NCBI GenBank assembly: GCA_020636255.1
Contig: JACJYE010000002.1
Coordinates: 558,001-622,000 of the forward strand
DNA from: Lewinellaceae bacterium
GTDB lineage: Bacteria > Bacteroidota > Bacteroidia > Chitinophagales > Saprospiraceae
Reading direction: 5' to 3'
DNA: 64,000 bases
The notes beneath the pieces are model-generated. The model had not been told where the DNA came from. It worked only from the letters and a program-made list of their open reading frames with translations, and ran no database searches. The translations under genes and the position numbers were made by a program. Shown here piece by piece: positions 18,289 to 26,783 of this stretch (position 1 is the first letter of the stretch; each line of letters starts with the position of its first letter).

Positions 18289-19023
18289 CTATACGCCATT
18301 CTCTATAAAGGCCTGATAGGCGCTTTCCAGGCTCTTGGGAGGTGTCACTTTGCGTTCCTTACATTGCATGAAGATCATCTGGTTGATCTTCTCTATCTCA
18401 TACCCTTGTATCTGAGCTTCCAGGTATATCTTCTTTAGCTCATTTTCATGAAAATCGTTATCTGCCAGGGCCATTTCTATGGCTTCTTGCAGAATGATCT
18501 TTTTCGCGTATATCGACAAGTTTTCATAGTTCATGTGCATGGCTGTCGCCCGCTCGCGAAGGTGCTCCCCTTCGACCTGATTGAATTCGCCGTCGGAAAA
18601 AGCAATGGAGATACCTATACGCAGTATTTCTCTGTCAATGATGATGTGCTCTACCTGGTTGGCCGACATTTTTATCCCAAATATCTCGATGTTACTCTTG
18701 CCGATATTATTTGCAAATTGCAGCAGGATCTTATTGAGCGGCCGCCTCAACCAGAAAATGATGAACAATATGGAGATCAATAACGCAAAAGGGCTGAGCA
18801 GCTTCCAATCCACTACTACCTGAACACTGCTCTTCTTCAACTGGGCGAGATGGTTTTCCAGCTGTTGAATACGCTCGAGCAGCACCGAATTTTCGAGCTC
18901 CTCAACCCTGTCTTCGATAAGGCCGTGAACAGAATGGCTTGTGGTATCTTCACCTTGTGTCCAGCCCGCTCCTGGCGCCAGAACGACAAAGCTGAAGACA
19001 AGCACAATGGCTTTTAAAGGCAT
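18289..19023 (-). CDS. Membrane protein with coiled coil and TerB-like domain
   Basis: The start at ATG 19023 gives a clean signal peptide (MPLKAIVLVFSFVVL...GWTQG); an ATG at 19047 would add eight residues. A short acidic coiled coil (EDRVEELENSVLLERIQQLENHLAQL) precedes a transmembrane segment (about LSPFALLISILFIIFWL). The C-terminal 120 residues are helical, with the repeated pattern of acidic loops FSDGEFNQVE and ALADNDFHENE that marks TerB folds. TerB-type domains are linked to metal sensing and envelope stress, but no other ter gene is present. It is followed by a strong hairpin terminator. Confidence 0.6.
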   Translation of the reverse strand: MPLKAIVLVFSFVVLAPGAGWTQGEDTTSHSVHGLIEDRVEELENSVLLERIQQLENHLAQLKKSSVQVVVDWKLLSPFALLISILFIIFWLRRPLNKILLQFANNIGKSNIEIFGIKMSANQVEHIIIDREILRIGISIAFSDGEFNQVEGEHLRERATAMHMNYENLSIYAKKIILQEAIEMALADNDFHENELKKIYLEAQIQGYEIEKINQMIFMQCKERKVTPPKSLESAYQAFIENGV

Positions 19024-19313
19024 AGGTGTTATTCTCAATACATGCATGAGCCCAAGTTTATACCGTAATTTTTTGTATGACCCAGCTCAGATACCGGCTG
19101 CTGCCAATGCCCAACTACAAGCGTCGATGGACACCAAATATAGCGACATTACTGCATATATCGTTCGTTTTCATGTATTTCGTTTCCTACCCGGCGGCCT
19201 GCCACCCATAAACTTTGCCTGACATTTTCCGTTTTCTGGTTAAAAGCGTTATATTTTTCCGGTAATACGGGATGGCATGTCAGAGCCGTTAATAGAATAA
19301 AGCCCAAAATTTC

Positions 19314-19907
19314 ATGCTTCGCTTTTTCCGCCCCCCACCTACCGAACACTCCGATGAGGAGTTGCTCAGGCGCTATCAGGCCAGCGGCGAGATCGACTGG
19401 TTGGGGCAACTCTATGAGCGCTATGTGGAGTTGGTGTATGGCGTCTGCCTGAAATACCTGCATAACGAACAGGAAGCCGAAGACGCCTCGATGGAGGTCT
19501 TCGAGCAGCTCATTACCAAAGCGAAAACGCATGAGGTCCACAACTTCAAAAGCTGGCTCCACGTACTGGCAAAAAACCATTGCCTGATGCAGTTGCGTAA
19601 AAGTAACCGCCATCCTACTGAAAATATCGAACCCGCCTTTATGCAAAATATCGACCTCCGGCATCATACTATTGATGCTGGAGAAGAGAACGGCCAAACC
19701 CGCCACCTCCAGGAATGCCTGGATAAACTCCCGGCCAGGCAGCGCGAATGTATACAGGCTTTTTACCTCGAAGGGCTGTCCTATAAGGAAATTGCCGAAA
19801 CCCGCGAAGAAGGCCTGGGCATTGTCCGGTCGTATATCCAGAACGGGCGCAGGAACCTGAGAAGCTGCCTGGAAAAAAAGGGCGTCCGGAATTTCGAGCA
19901 AAGGTAA
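19314..19907 (+). CDS. ECF-type RNA polymerase sigma-70 factor
   Basis: This 197-residue protein has a sigma region 2 with DEELLRRYQASGEIDWLGQLYERYVELVYGVCLKYL and DASMEVFEQL, and a sigma region 4 with LPARQRECIQAFYLEGLSYKEIAE and an HTH ending RNLRSCL. It directs RNA polymerase to a small regulon. The next gene (61 bp downstream) encodes a membrane protein with a cytoplasmic N-terminus and TonB-like C-terminus, which may be its partner or a co-regulated envelope protein. ATG 19314 is the natural start. The N-terminal Pro-rich tail is unusual but short. Confidence 0.93.
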   Translation: MLRFFRPPPTEHSDEELLRRYQASGEIDWLGQLYERYVELVYGVCLKYLHNEQEAEDASMEVFEQLITKAKTHEVHNFKSWLHVLAKNHCLMQLRKSNRHPTENIEPAFMQNIDLRHHTIDAGEENGQTRHLQECLDKLPARQRECIQAFYLEGLSYKEIAETREEGLGIVRSYIQNGRRNLRSCLEKKGVRNFEQR

Positions 19908-19936
19908 GGGCGCCCCAAATTAAAGGCTTACAAAAC

Positions 19937-19975
19937 TATAAACTGTGAAACTGTGAAACCGTGAAACCGTGAAAC
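19937..19975 (+). repeat. 8-bp leader repeat (GTGAAACY) overlapping a start codon
   Basis: Four tandem units GTGAAAC(C/T) begin at 19945, 19953, 19961 and 19969, and a weaker unit lies before them. The last unit supplies the GTG start codon of the next gene. The repeat matches the leader repeats at 42004, 50677 and 51434. Confidence 0.7.
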
Positions 19976-21240
19976 AAGAACCCACAAATAGCCCGATAAG
20001 CCTACTGCGACAGTGGATGCAAGGCGACGCCGGCCAGAAGGAAGAGCAGCAGCTCCGGCAACTGGCCTCGGACGACCCGTTCCTGGCCGATGCGCTGGAG
20101 GGGCTTAGCGCCCTGCCTGCCGGCAACCATGCCGAACGAGTAGAGCGCATCAAAGCCCAGGCCCGGGCTCGCGGGCATAACAACCGGCGGCTGATGTTCC
20201 TGCTACCCCGTATAGCAGCGGCGGTGGTTGGCGCAGGGCTGCTGATCGGAGGCTTCTGGTACCTCAACACAGGTAGCAACAACAGGCCCGTTGCCATGGA
20301 ACAGGCTAAAAAAGCATCCGCACCTTCCGGGGTGCTGACGGACTCCGCCACACAGGCGAACGCGCGGCACGAAGCAATGGAGGGAACCGGTGCTGTAAAT
20401 AGAGAACAGGACGCCGGGCCAGGAAATGAGCCCCAAAACAAAATAGAACAGGAAGAGGAAACGCCGCAACTGGCGCTGGTTAAGCCCGTACCGGCCATTC
20501 CTTCTGCACAGGCAGACAGCGCCCCACTGAAGTCCGATGAAGCTGCTGATCATTATGCCCTGGAATCCCTGCCTGCGACAACCCAGGCAGAGCAACCCGA
20601 GAATGCTCAGGGCGCGCGTAGCAAAATGGCGCAACCGGCCCAGCCCGCGCCGGGTGCTCCCCGGCAATTGCGGGGGCAGGTCGTCGATTCCGGTGGGCAG
20701 CCTTTGCCAGGGGCCAACGTGCTCGTGCCCGGCACCCGGCTCGGCGCAACGACGGACGCCAACGGCAACTTCCAGCTGGCCTTGCCAGCTGGCGAAAACC
20801 AGATCGAAGTAAGCTATACCGGCTACCAAAGTGTCAGGCAGGAAGTACAACCCGGAGAATTCCTGCGCATAGGCCTGTCCGAAAGTTTGGTTATGGATGA
20901 GGTAGTCGTCACAGGTTACGGCAATGAAAAGGAAAAAGCGGATGCCGGCGGCCTGAAGCTCCATTCCACACAACCCAAGCCCAGCGTAAGCTCCGGCAAG
21001 TACAAAAAATACATCCGCAACAATATCCGCTATCCCGAAGCGGCCAGAAAGAATGGCACGGAAGGCACGGTTGAACTCTCCTTCCAGGTACAGCCCGATG
21101 GTTCTCTGTCGGGGTTTAAGGTCATCAAAGGCCTGGGTGACGGCTGCAACGAAGAGGCCATCAGACTGTTGCGCGAAGGCCCGAAATGGGAAGGGGCCGG
21201 CCAGCAGGGCAGTTATGCGGTCGAATTCAATCTGAAATAG
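19969..21240 (+). CDS. TonB-like protein with CarboxypepD_reg module, possible sigma-factor partner
   Basis: 423 residues from GTG 19969; no in-frame ATG lies upstream. The cytoplasmic N-terminus (1-74) is charged and helical and reads like the short regulatory tail found in anti-sigma-type proteins. A transmembrane helix (about 76-99) is followed by a low-complexity periplasmic linker, a CarboxypepD_reg domain (about 226-300) with MDEVVVTGYG, and a TonB C-terminal domain (about 345-423, NIRYPEAARKNGTEGTVELSF). Co-orientation with the ECF sigma gene suggests it relays an envelope signal or energises transporters. It is unusual for a TonB-like protein to carry the segment normally present in its receptors. 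Confidence 0.75.
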   Translation: MKQEPTNSPISLLRQWMQGDAGQKEEQQLRQLASDDPFLADALEGLSALPAGNHAERVERIKAQARARGHNNRRLMFLLPRIAAAVVGAGLLIGGFWYLNTGSNNRPVAMEQAKKASAPSGVLTDSATQANARHEAMEGTGAVNREQDAGPGNEPQNKIEQEEETPQLALVKPVPAIPSAQADSAPLKSDEAADHYALESLPATTQAEQPENAQGARSKMAQPAQPAPGAPRQLRGQVVDSGGQPLPGANVLVPGTRLGATTDANGNFQLALPAGENQIEVSYTGYQSVRQEVQPGEFLRIGLSESLVMDEVVVTGYGNEKEKADAGGLKLHSTQPKPSVSSGKYKKYIRNNIRYPEAARKNGTEGTVELSFQVQPDGSLSGFKVIKGLGDGCNEEAIRLLREGPKWEGAGQQGSYAVEFNLK

Positions 21241-21347
21241 GCGCCATGCGTTAACGCTTCGTTAAAACTTTGGAAAATTGCGTGGAAGTTGCGAAACTTC
21301 GCACCAGTTCATGAGTTATTGAAGAATAGGAGATCAGTTATACATAA

Positions 21348-21701
21348 ATGAACCGGCTTCAACGCATATTATTGATTTTGGGCTTCGGCCTCCTCGCTAC
21401 ACCGCTGTATGATACACAGGCCTGGTTCGAGGAGTTTGTGCTCGCACAGGCCGAAGATGCGGCAAACCCGGATTTCATCTCTCCCACCTTTCAATCTCCC
21501 ATTTCCCAGGAAAAGCCCGACTATGAAGGGCCGCTTCCCGTTGCTGTGCTCTCTTCGCCGGCAAACCTGTCCGATACTAATCCCGTTTTTACCCCTTATA
21601 TCAAACTCCAGGCCGGTGCCGGCCATCGCACTAACCGGCCGCTTTTTCTCCTTTACCACAATTTCCGCTTCGGCGGCTGCTCCACCTCCAACCTGGGGTA
21701 G
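21348..21701 (+). CDS. Small secreted or membrane protein of unknown function
   Basis: 117 residues with an N-terminal hydrophobic segment (LQRILLILGFGLLATPLY) and a Pro/Ser-rich remainder with no recognised domain. It lies in the same direction between the TonB-like gene (107 bp) and htrA (129 bp). Coding status is uncertain: length and position fit a gene, but the C-terminal half has little secondary-structure character and the opposite strand is also open. Confidence 0.4.
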   Translation: MNRLQRILLILGFGLLATPLYDTQAWFEEFVLAQAEDAANPDFISPTFQSPISQEKPDYEGPLPVAVLSSPANLSDTNPVFTPYIKLQAGAGHRTNRPLFLLYHNFRFGGCSTSNLG

Positions 21702-21830
21702 CCTGAAACAAGGGCTCATTGCGGCTATAAACTCATAACCGGATATCCTGCTCTACGGCATTTCAGCCCTGCCCCTGCCTCATCAGGCTGATTCAACTTT
21801 TTTCGAACATAAAAAAATAGCACATCAACT

Positions 21831-23348
21831 ATGAAACGGATTATTCTGGTTACCGTCGCGGTGGCCATTATTTCCAGTGTTTGTACTGCTTTTCTGTTAC
21901 AATATGCCGGTATCGGCCACCCCGTAGTCAAAGTAGAACAAGTTAGCGGGACGCCCGCTCACAGCGTCCTGTACACCAAGGGAGAGGACGGGCAAATGAC
22001 GCCCCTTGATTTCACCGGCACAGCAGAACAGGTAATGGGCGCTGTGGTTTACATCCAATCGTCACACAAACTGTCGCGCCGCGAAATGGGCGGCTTCGAC
22101 ATGCAGGACGTGCCCGGCCCGTTCCGCGATTTCTTCAACAACAAAGGGTTCAGCCCCTTCTTCCAGCAACCTCAGGGAGATGACGGCAACCCGCCGGTGG
22201 AAATGGGCGCCGGCTCGGGCGTGATCATTAACGACAAAGGTTATATCATCACCAATAACCACGTTATCGACAACGCCGACGATATCGAGGTGACCCTGCA
22301 CGACAACCGTACGTTCAAGGCTACCGTCGTCGGTACCGACCCGGCTACCGACCTCGCGCTTCTGCAGATCCGCACCGAAGGGCTTCCCACCCTGCCAATG
22401 GCCAATTCGGATGACGTCAAGGTCGGCGAATGGGTGCTCGCTGTGGGTAACCCCTTCAACCTCAACTCTACTGTGACCGCTGGCATCGTGAGCGCCAAAG
22501 CGCGTAACATCAATATCGTTAAAGACCAGTATGCCGTCGAATCCTTTATTCAAACCGATGCGGCCATCAACCCCGGCAACAGCGGCGGCGCCCTGGTCAA
22601 CCTCGACGGGCAGCTCGTCGGGATAAACACGGCTATCGCCAGCCCGACGGGGGCATACTCCGGTTACGGCTTTGCCGTCCCCTCCAACATAGTCGCAAAA
22701 GTGGTCAAGGACCTACTGGCCTACGGCACCGTTCAGCGCGGTTATCTGGGCGCTATGATCCGCGACGTCAACAGCCAGCTGGCCCGGGAAAAATCGCTCA
22801 ACATGGCCGAAGGCGTCTATGTGGACAGCCTGGTAGCCAACAGCGCAGCAGCCCAGGCAGGCATCAAAGCCGGCGACGTTATCGTCGCAGTAGACAATAA
22901 CCCGGTGAAGCGGGTACCGGAACTGCAGGAGATGATCGCCCGCCACCACCCCGGTGATGAGGTGGCCGTCAAGGCCATACGCGACGGGAAGGAAAAAACC
23001 TTTAACGTGCGCCTGAACAAACGCGAAGGCGAAGAGAACCTGATAGCCGGACGCCAAAGCGAAGTGCTCAATAAGCTGGGCGCCGAATTCAGGGCCCTCG
23101 ATGCCGATACAGCAAAAAAACTAGGTATTAGCGGGGGCGTACAGGTAGAAAAACTCTTCCCGGGCAAGCTGCGCAGCCAGACCGACATGCGCGAAGGGTT
23201 CATCATCACCCAGGCCGATGGCAGAGCAGTGAGCAGCCCGGAAGAACTGGAAAAAGTACTGGAACACAAAAAGGGGGGCGTCATGCTGGAAGGCCTGTAT
23301 GAAAGCCTGCCAGGTACGTACTACTATGCCTTCGGCATGGATAGCTAA
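21831..23348 (+). CDS. DegP/HtrA-family periplasmic serine protease
   Basis: This 505-residue protein has an N-terminal membrane or signal segment (IILVTVAVAIISSVCTAFLL). The trypsin-like domain has its triad at His144 (TNNHVID), Asp174 (PATDLALLQ) and Ser251 (NPGNSGGAL). Two PDZ domains follow (about 300-390 and 405-500), the second more divergent. It degrades or refolds misfolded envelope proteins, which suits a cell that exports many large proteins. The start at ATG 21831 precedes the hydrophobic segment directly. A large hairpin follows the stop codon. Confidence 0.95.
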   Translation: MKRIILVTVAVAIISSVCTAFLLQYAGIGHPVVKVEQVSGTPAHSVLYTKGEDGQMTPLDFTGTAEQVMGAVVYIQSSHKLSRREMGGFDMQDVPGPFRDFFNNKGFSPFFQQPQGDDGNPPVEMGAGSGVIINDKGYIITNNHVIDNADDIEVTLHDNRTFKATVVGTDPATDLALLQIRTEGLPTLPMANSDDVKVGEWVLAVGNPFNLNSTVTAGIVSAKARNINIVKDQYAVESFIQTDAAINPGNSGGALVNLDGQLVGINTAIASPTGAYSGYGFAVPSNIVAKVVKDLLAYGTVQRGYLGAMIRDVNSQLAREKSLNMAEGVYVDSLVANSAAAQAGIKAGDVIVAVDNNPVKRVPELQEMIARHHPGDEVAVKAIRDGKEKTFNVRLNKREGEENLIAGRQSEVLNKLGAEFRALDADTAKKLGISGGVQVEKLFPGKLRSQTDMREGFIITQADGRAVSSPEELEKVLEHKKGGVMLEGLYESLPGTYYYAFGMDS

Positions 23349-23359
23349 ACTGTGATAAC

Positions 23360-23430
23360 TTGGTTTTTAAGACGCGTTTTGTGATGAAGAGGCCTGCCCA
23401 AAGGGCGGGTTTCTTCATCATCAAAACCAA
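23360..23430 (+). terminator. Extended hairpin after htrA
   Basis: Nested complementary blocks share one centre: TTGGTTTT/AAAACCAA (23360-23367 and 23423-23430), GATGAAGA/TCTTCATC (23383-23390 and 23412-23419) and CCTGCCC/GGGCGGG (23393-23399 and 23403-23409, loop AAA). There is no long T run, so a terminator or mRNA-end stabiliser role is inferred. Confidence 0.5.
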
Positions 23431-23442
23431 ATACTTTTCATC

Positions 23443-23523
23443 ATGGCAGCGAAATTACTTATGGCCATCTTTGCCCTCTTCATGCTGGGTTCCTTTGTGA
23501 AAAGAAAGATTTTCAAGAGATAA
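23443..23523 (+). CDS. 26-residue hydrophobic small ORF
   Basis: ATG 23443 to TAA 23521 encodes a 26-residue peptide with a single hydrophobic stretch (LLMAIFALFMLGSFV) and a strongly basic end (KRKIFKR). It lies between two hairpins, one 12 bp before it and one 30 bp after, so it has its own transcriptional segment behind htrA. The arrangement resembles a small membrane peptide gene, but no homologue is recognised and chance cannot be excluded at this length. Confidence 0.35.
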   Translation: MAAKLLMAIFALFMLGSFVKRKIFKR

Positions 23524-23553
23524 AAGAGTTATTGCAAAGGATTGTTTGTGCAG

Positions 23554-23585
23554 GGCGGGGCTCCCAGGGGCGCCCCGCCTTTTTA
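23554..23585 (+). terminator. Rho-independent terminator
   Basis: Arms GGCGGGGC (23554-23561) and GCCCCGCC (23572-23579) with a 10-nt loop, followed by TTTTT. It ends the htrA/small-ORF segment. Confidence 0.85.
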
Positions 23586-23719
23586 TGCCCAATAGCCGAT
23601 TTTAAGTAAATTTTAATAAGCACCACAGAATAATCGGACAGCACCCTGAGTTGTATTGGATAAGCCTGCTATCGCCGGCCCGTTACTAAAATCATTTTCC
23701 CGCTAAAACCTGTGGTACC

Positions 23720-24811
23720 ATGAAAACACTCACTTTTTCCCTCTTCTCCTACTTCCTGCTGGCCACTACCCTGCTTTTCACCGCCTGTAAAAAAGACAAA
23801 GACACCAAGGCCAACCCCGACGAGATCCCCTACCCGGAATGTAGCGACGACGTCACCATCGATGACGCTATCATCCTTCGCTTCGAATATACCAACTTCG
23901 AAGGCCAGGAGCCGACCGTAACGATAAACCCCGACAAAACGGATAGCCGGGTCAAGTACGACTCCACCCATTATACGCCGTACCAGGAAGGAAACAAGAT
24001 GGTTATCCGGATACCTAATATCAAATTGAGCGACCGCGACCACAACTACATTGCCAAGTGTGTTACGATCGAAGAGTTCGACGCCACGCGCCCGGCTAAC
24101 GACCGCTGGTTCGAGCAAACGGAGTTTAAAAACCAGAGAGAATTCGCCGAAACGAAGATCGCCACCATGCTCTGCCTCGACGTTTCCAGCTCGCTGGGCG
24201 AAGACCGCGAGAAGGTTAAGCAATACGCTATCGACTTCGCCGAGCAGATATTCAACAATACCACCAGCGAAAGCTATGTCGGCTTGGTGCTCTTTGCCGA
24301 CCAGGTGATCACTTACCCTTTCACCAACAACCTGGACGACATCGAAACGGCCATCAACAGCTTCCCCTATCCCGACCTCGACGCCCAGACCTTCACGCGC
24401 CTGAGCGACGGCATTCTGGCGGGCCTGCAGGCCCTCGAAGAAGCCGACCTCGATGTAGCCGACAAAGTGCTCGTGGCCTTTACGGATGGTAACGACAACG
24501 GGTCCAACAACCCAACCGTCAACCTGCAGCAGATACAAAATGCGAGCTTCCCACGCTATATGATCGGGCTAAAAGGGAAAGGGCTGGAATACAATTCCAA
24601 CTACCTGAAAAGCCTGGCCAGTAACGAAACGTTCTTCGTGGAGGCCCAGAATGCCATCGAGCTCCAGGACCGCTTCAACGACATCAACGAGCTGATCGCC
24701 AACATTTATACCATCATTTACAACCGCTCTACTCAAACCTTCACTCCGGGGGTTGACGAGCCGGTCAAGCTCCGTGCGATCTTCTTTGCCAAGCCATACA
24801 AGATACAGTAG
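23720..24811 (+). CDS. VWA-domain lipoprotein
   Basis: This 363-residue protein has a lipoprotein signal with lipobox FTAC (Cys23) followed by a lysine/aspartate-rich linker. A central von Willebrand A domain (about 145-330) has the MIDAS motif DVSSS (154-158) and the conserved TDGNDNG loop. The N-terminal 120 residues form a separate, unassigned region. It is probably anchored to the outer or inner membrane and involved in metal-dependent protein contact. It stands alone between strong terminators. It is unrelated in architecture to the VWA protein at 9530. Confidence 0.8.
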   Translation: MKTLTFSLFSYFLLATTLLFTACKKDKDTKANPDEIPYPECSDDVTIDDAIILRFEYTNFEGQEPTVTINPDKTDSRVKYDSTHYTPYQEGNKMVIRIPNIKLSDRDHNYIAKCVTIEEFDATRPANDRWFEQTEFKNQREFAETKIATMLCLDVSSSLGEDREKVKQYAIDFAEQIFNNTTSESYVGLVLFADQVITYPFTNNLDDIETAINSFPYPDLDAQTFTRLSDGILAGLQALEEADLDVADKVLVAFTDGNDNGSNNPTVNLQQIQNASFPRYMIGLKGKGLEYNSNYLKSLASNETFFVEAQNAIELQDRFNDINELIANIYTIIYNRSTQTFTPGVDEPVKLRAIFFAKPYKIQ

Positions 24812-24830
24812 CGAAAAGTATCTGCCCAAG

Positions 24831-24877
24831 GGGAGGGGGTATGCTGGCCTGGTGCCAGCATACCCCCTCCCTGTTTT
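24831..24877 (+). terminator. Strong Rho-independent terminator of the VWA lipoprotein gene
   Basis: Perfect 18-bp arms (24831-24848 and 24854-24871, first arm GGGAGGGGGTATGCTGGC) with a 5-nt loop, followed by TGTTTT. Its T run abuts the target duplication of the MITE at 24880. Confidence 0.9.
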
Positions 24878-24879
24878 AA

Positions 24880-24954
24880 GCGCTTGTTTGGAGGCCGGAT
24901 TTGATAGCGAAAAGTGTCCTTTTTTAGCTCAAAGGCTGGCCTACTAACAAGCTC
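24880..24954 (-). mobile_element. MITE, internally deleted copy (75 bp)
   Basis: Ends GCGCTTGTTTGGAGGC and GTTAGTAGGCC... match the two ends of the 162-bp copies, but the middle is missing. A TAA target duplication flanks it (24877-24879 and 24955-24957). The plus strand matches the minus strand of the copies at 37499 and 47096. The right junction forms the stop codon of the gene at 24954. Confidence 0.75.
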
Positions 24955-26192
24955 TAAAATTCCGTCCACTGCCCGCGTTCCACCACGCCATTTTTCAGCC
25001 TCCATTCTTCCTGCTGTAAAGCCGCCGGCGCCAGCTGGAACGTATAATCGTTGCAACGGGCACAGCGCAGGAAAGCTTTGGTGATCGCGTCGGGATTGGG
25101 CAGGATGTGCAATTCGGGGAGGATGTTTAGCAGCGTTTCCGGCAGGTCGGGCAGGAAAAAGTCTACCTCGCCAGGCTGCCCAACCTGCCCAAATACCTGC
25201 CAGCGCGCCGGCATCTGGTTGCGCAGGCTGTAAGTATAGGTAGCCTGATAATACTGCCCGGCCTCTTTTTCCGTCGTTTTAAAGCGAAAAGCTTTACTCT
25301 GATGATCTGTAAAAAGGGGGTCGAAGTCGAGCGTGCCCAGAGCATCGGGGAGGCTGTCCTGATAGCGGTTATAATACCCGTATTTATCGCTTTGCAGGTT
25401 GGTGAGCACCAGGTCGAAATGATCCCAGTCCTGGCCTGGGGGTAGAAAAGCCCGGATCGAGTTACGTGGGGTGATGGCCCTTAGCTGGCTGCTGTTATAT
25501 ACGTAACAGGGGATATCGCTGCCCTTGCGGTAGGCCTTGATATAGCCATCCCAAACCTGCGTGGTTGGCAGGCCGATCTCCTGCTGCAGCACGCCGCTTT
25601 TAAGGGCCTTCACATCCAGCGCAATGCGGTTTGCCGGCTGCATAGGGCTGTAGTAATAAAGATAGCCATCATGGCCTTTGAGCTTAAACAGTACATAAAT
25701 ATCTGCCGATGTTAGCGCCCGGAAACTGAGCGCCAGCCGGCCCCGGTCGACGTGGTACTCGACGCCGTCCTCCAACGGAGAAAGCACGATCACCTCCTCC
25801 GCCCCTTCTACCCCAATGACAGAGAACTCTACCTGCCTGTATTCTCCTTTGTCTTCCTGGACAACCGGAGCGTCCACTACTACCCCATCGGCCAGGTTGC
25901 AGTAGGTGGTGTTCTCAAAGCCAAAAATGCCGCCGCCATCTATTTCGCGCACCAGGGTCAGTGCCAGCTGCTCGCCGAGACGGGGAAGCACGTCAAAGGA
26001 GAGCGGCCCTTCTACGGCGGAGCCTTTTTCCAGCAATTTGGCATACCGCAAAACGCCATACTGGTTGCTCACCAGAACAGCCCGGTTGCCCGTTACCTTC
26101 ATGGTAGCTTCTGTCAGCGTGAAATGCTGGGGCTGGCCCGTTGCAGCTAGAGCAACGGCCAGAAAAAAAAATGTCAAAAAGCGGGAGAACAT
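24954..26192 (-). CDS. Secreted protein of unknown function
   Basis: This 412-residue protein has a signal peptide (about 1-20, FLTFFFLAVALAATGQ). The body is mixed beta with many aromatic residues and no recognised catalytic motif. A late CARCNDY (about 377-383) could hold a Cys pair. It is single-copy in the window. Its stop codon TAG is made by the first base of the MITE next to its TTA target duplication; without the element the same position would read TAA, so the protein length is unchanged. Convergent with the VWA lipoprotein gene. Confidence 0.6.
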   Translation of the reverse strand: MFSRFLTFFFLAVALAATGQPQHFTLTEATMKVTGNRAVLVSNQYGVLRYAKLLEKGSAVEGPLSFDVLPRLGEQLALTLVREIDGGGIFGFENTTYCNLADGVVVDAPVVQEDKGEYRQVEFSVIGVEGAEEVIVLSPLEDGVEYHVDRGRLALSFRALTSADIYVLFKLKGHDGYLYYYSPMQPANRIALDVKALKSGVLQQEIGLPTTQVWDGYIKAYRKGSDIPCYVYNSSQLRAITPRNSIRAFLPPGQDWDHFDLVLTNLQSDKYGYYNRYQDSLPDALGTLDFDPLFTDHQSKAFRFKTTEKEAGQYYQATYTYSLRNQMPARWQVFGQVGQPGEVDFFLPDLPETLLNILPELHILPNPDAITKAFLRCARCNDYTFQLAPAALQQEEWRLKNGVVERGQWTEF

Positions 26193-26222
26193 AGGAATCG
26201 GTTTTTTACTTAAGCAGTGTTC

Positions 26223-26783
26223 TTACACGTCGAAAGGCCAGCCGTGGAGGTCTTCCGGCAGCAACCCGTAGATGTATTCATCGAACCAATCGCCGTCGAT
26301 ATCGTCGAAATAGCTTTTGCGGAGCAGTGCTTCCCGTCTGAACCCGATCTTCTCCAGTACGTGAAAAGATGCGGGGTTGCGCACATCGACAAGGCAGGAA
26401 ATTTTGTGGATGCCACGCTGCCTGAAAAGGAAATCGGCCATAGCCGTTGCTGCCTCAGTGGCATAGCCCTGCCCCTGCAAACTGCGGTTGATGTTGAACC
26501 CCATTTCAGCTATGCGAGGCTCTTCGGCCCGGAAACAAATAGCCAGGTCACCTACGACCTTGCCATCGCTGTGGCGTTCGATGGCCACCTGCATCCAGTC
26601 GCCGGCCTTATCCAGCGAGTTACTGCTCTGCGACGCGATAAATTCTTCGGCGTGTTCGCGCGACATGGGGTCAAGCGTCTGGTAGCGCAATACTTCCGGG
26701 TCGGTGCGGTACTCCAGCATATCTGCCAGGTCGGTTGCGCGGAACCAGCGCAAAAGCAGCCGGTTGGTTTCTATGTGCATCAT
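26223..26783 (-). CDS. GNAT-family N-acetyltransferase (RimJ/RimL-like)
   Basis: This 186-residue protein starts with IETNRLLLRWFRATDLADML and has the acetyl-CoA loop QGQGYATEA (about 103-111) and the NPASFHVLEKIGF segment, the pattern of Acetyltransf_3 enzymes. It transfers acetyl from acetyl-CoA to an amine or N-terminus; the substrate is unknown. The ATG start (26783) overlaps the stop of the 2TM gene by 4 bp, so the two are co-transcribed and probably translationally coupled. Confidence 0.88.
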   Translation of the reverse strand: MMHIETNRLLLRWFRATDLADMLEYRTDPEVLRYQTLDPMSREHAEEFIASQSSNSLDKAGDWMQVAIERHSDGKVVGDLAICFRAEEPRIAEMGFNINRSLQGQGYATEAATAMADFLFRQRGIHKISCLVDVRNPASFHVLEKIGFRREALLRKSYFDDIDGDWFDEYIYGLLPEDLHGWPFDV

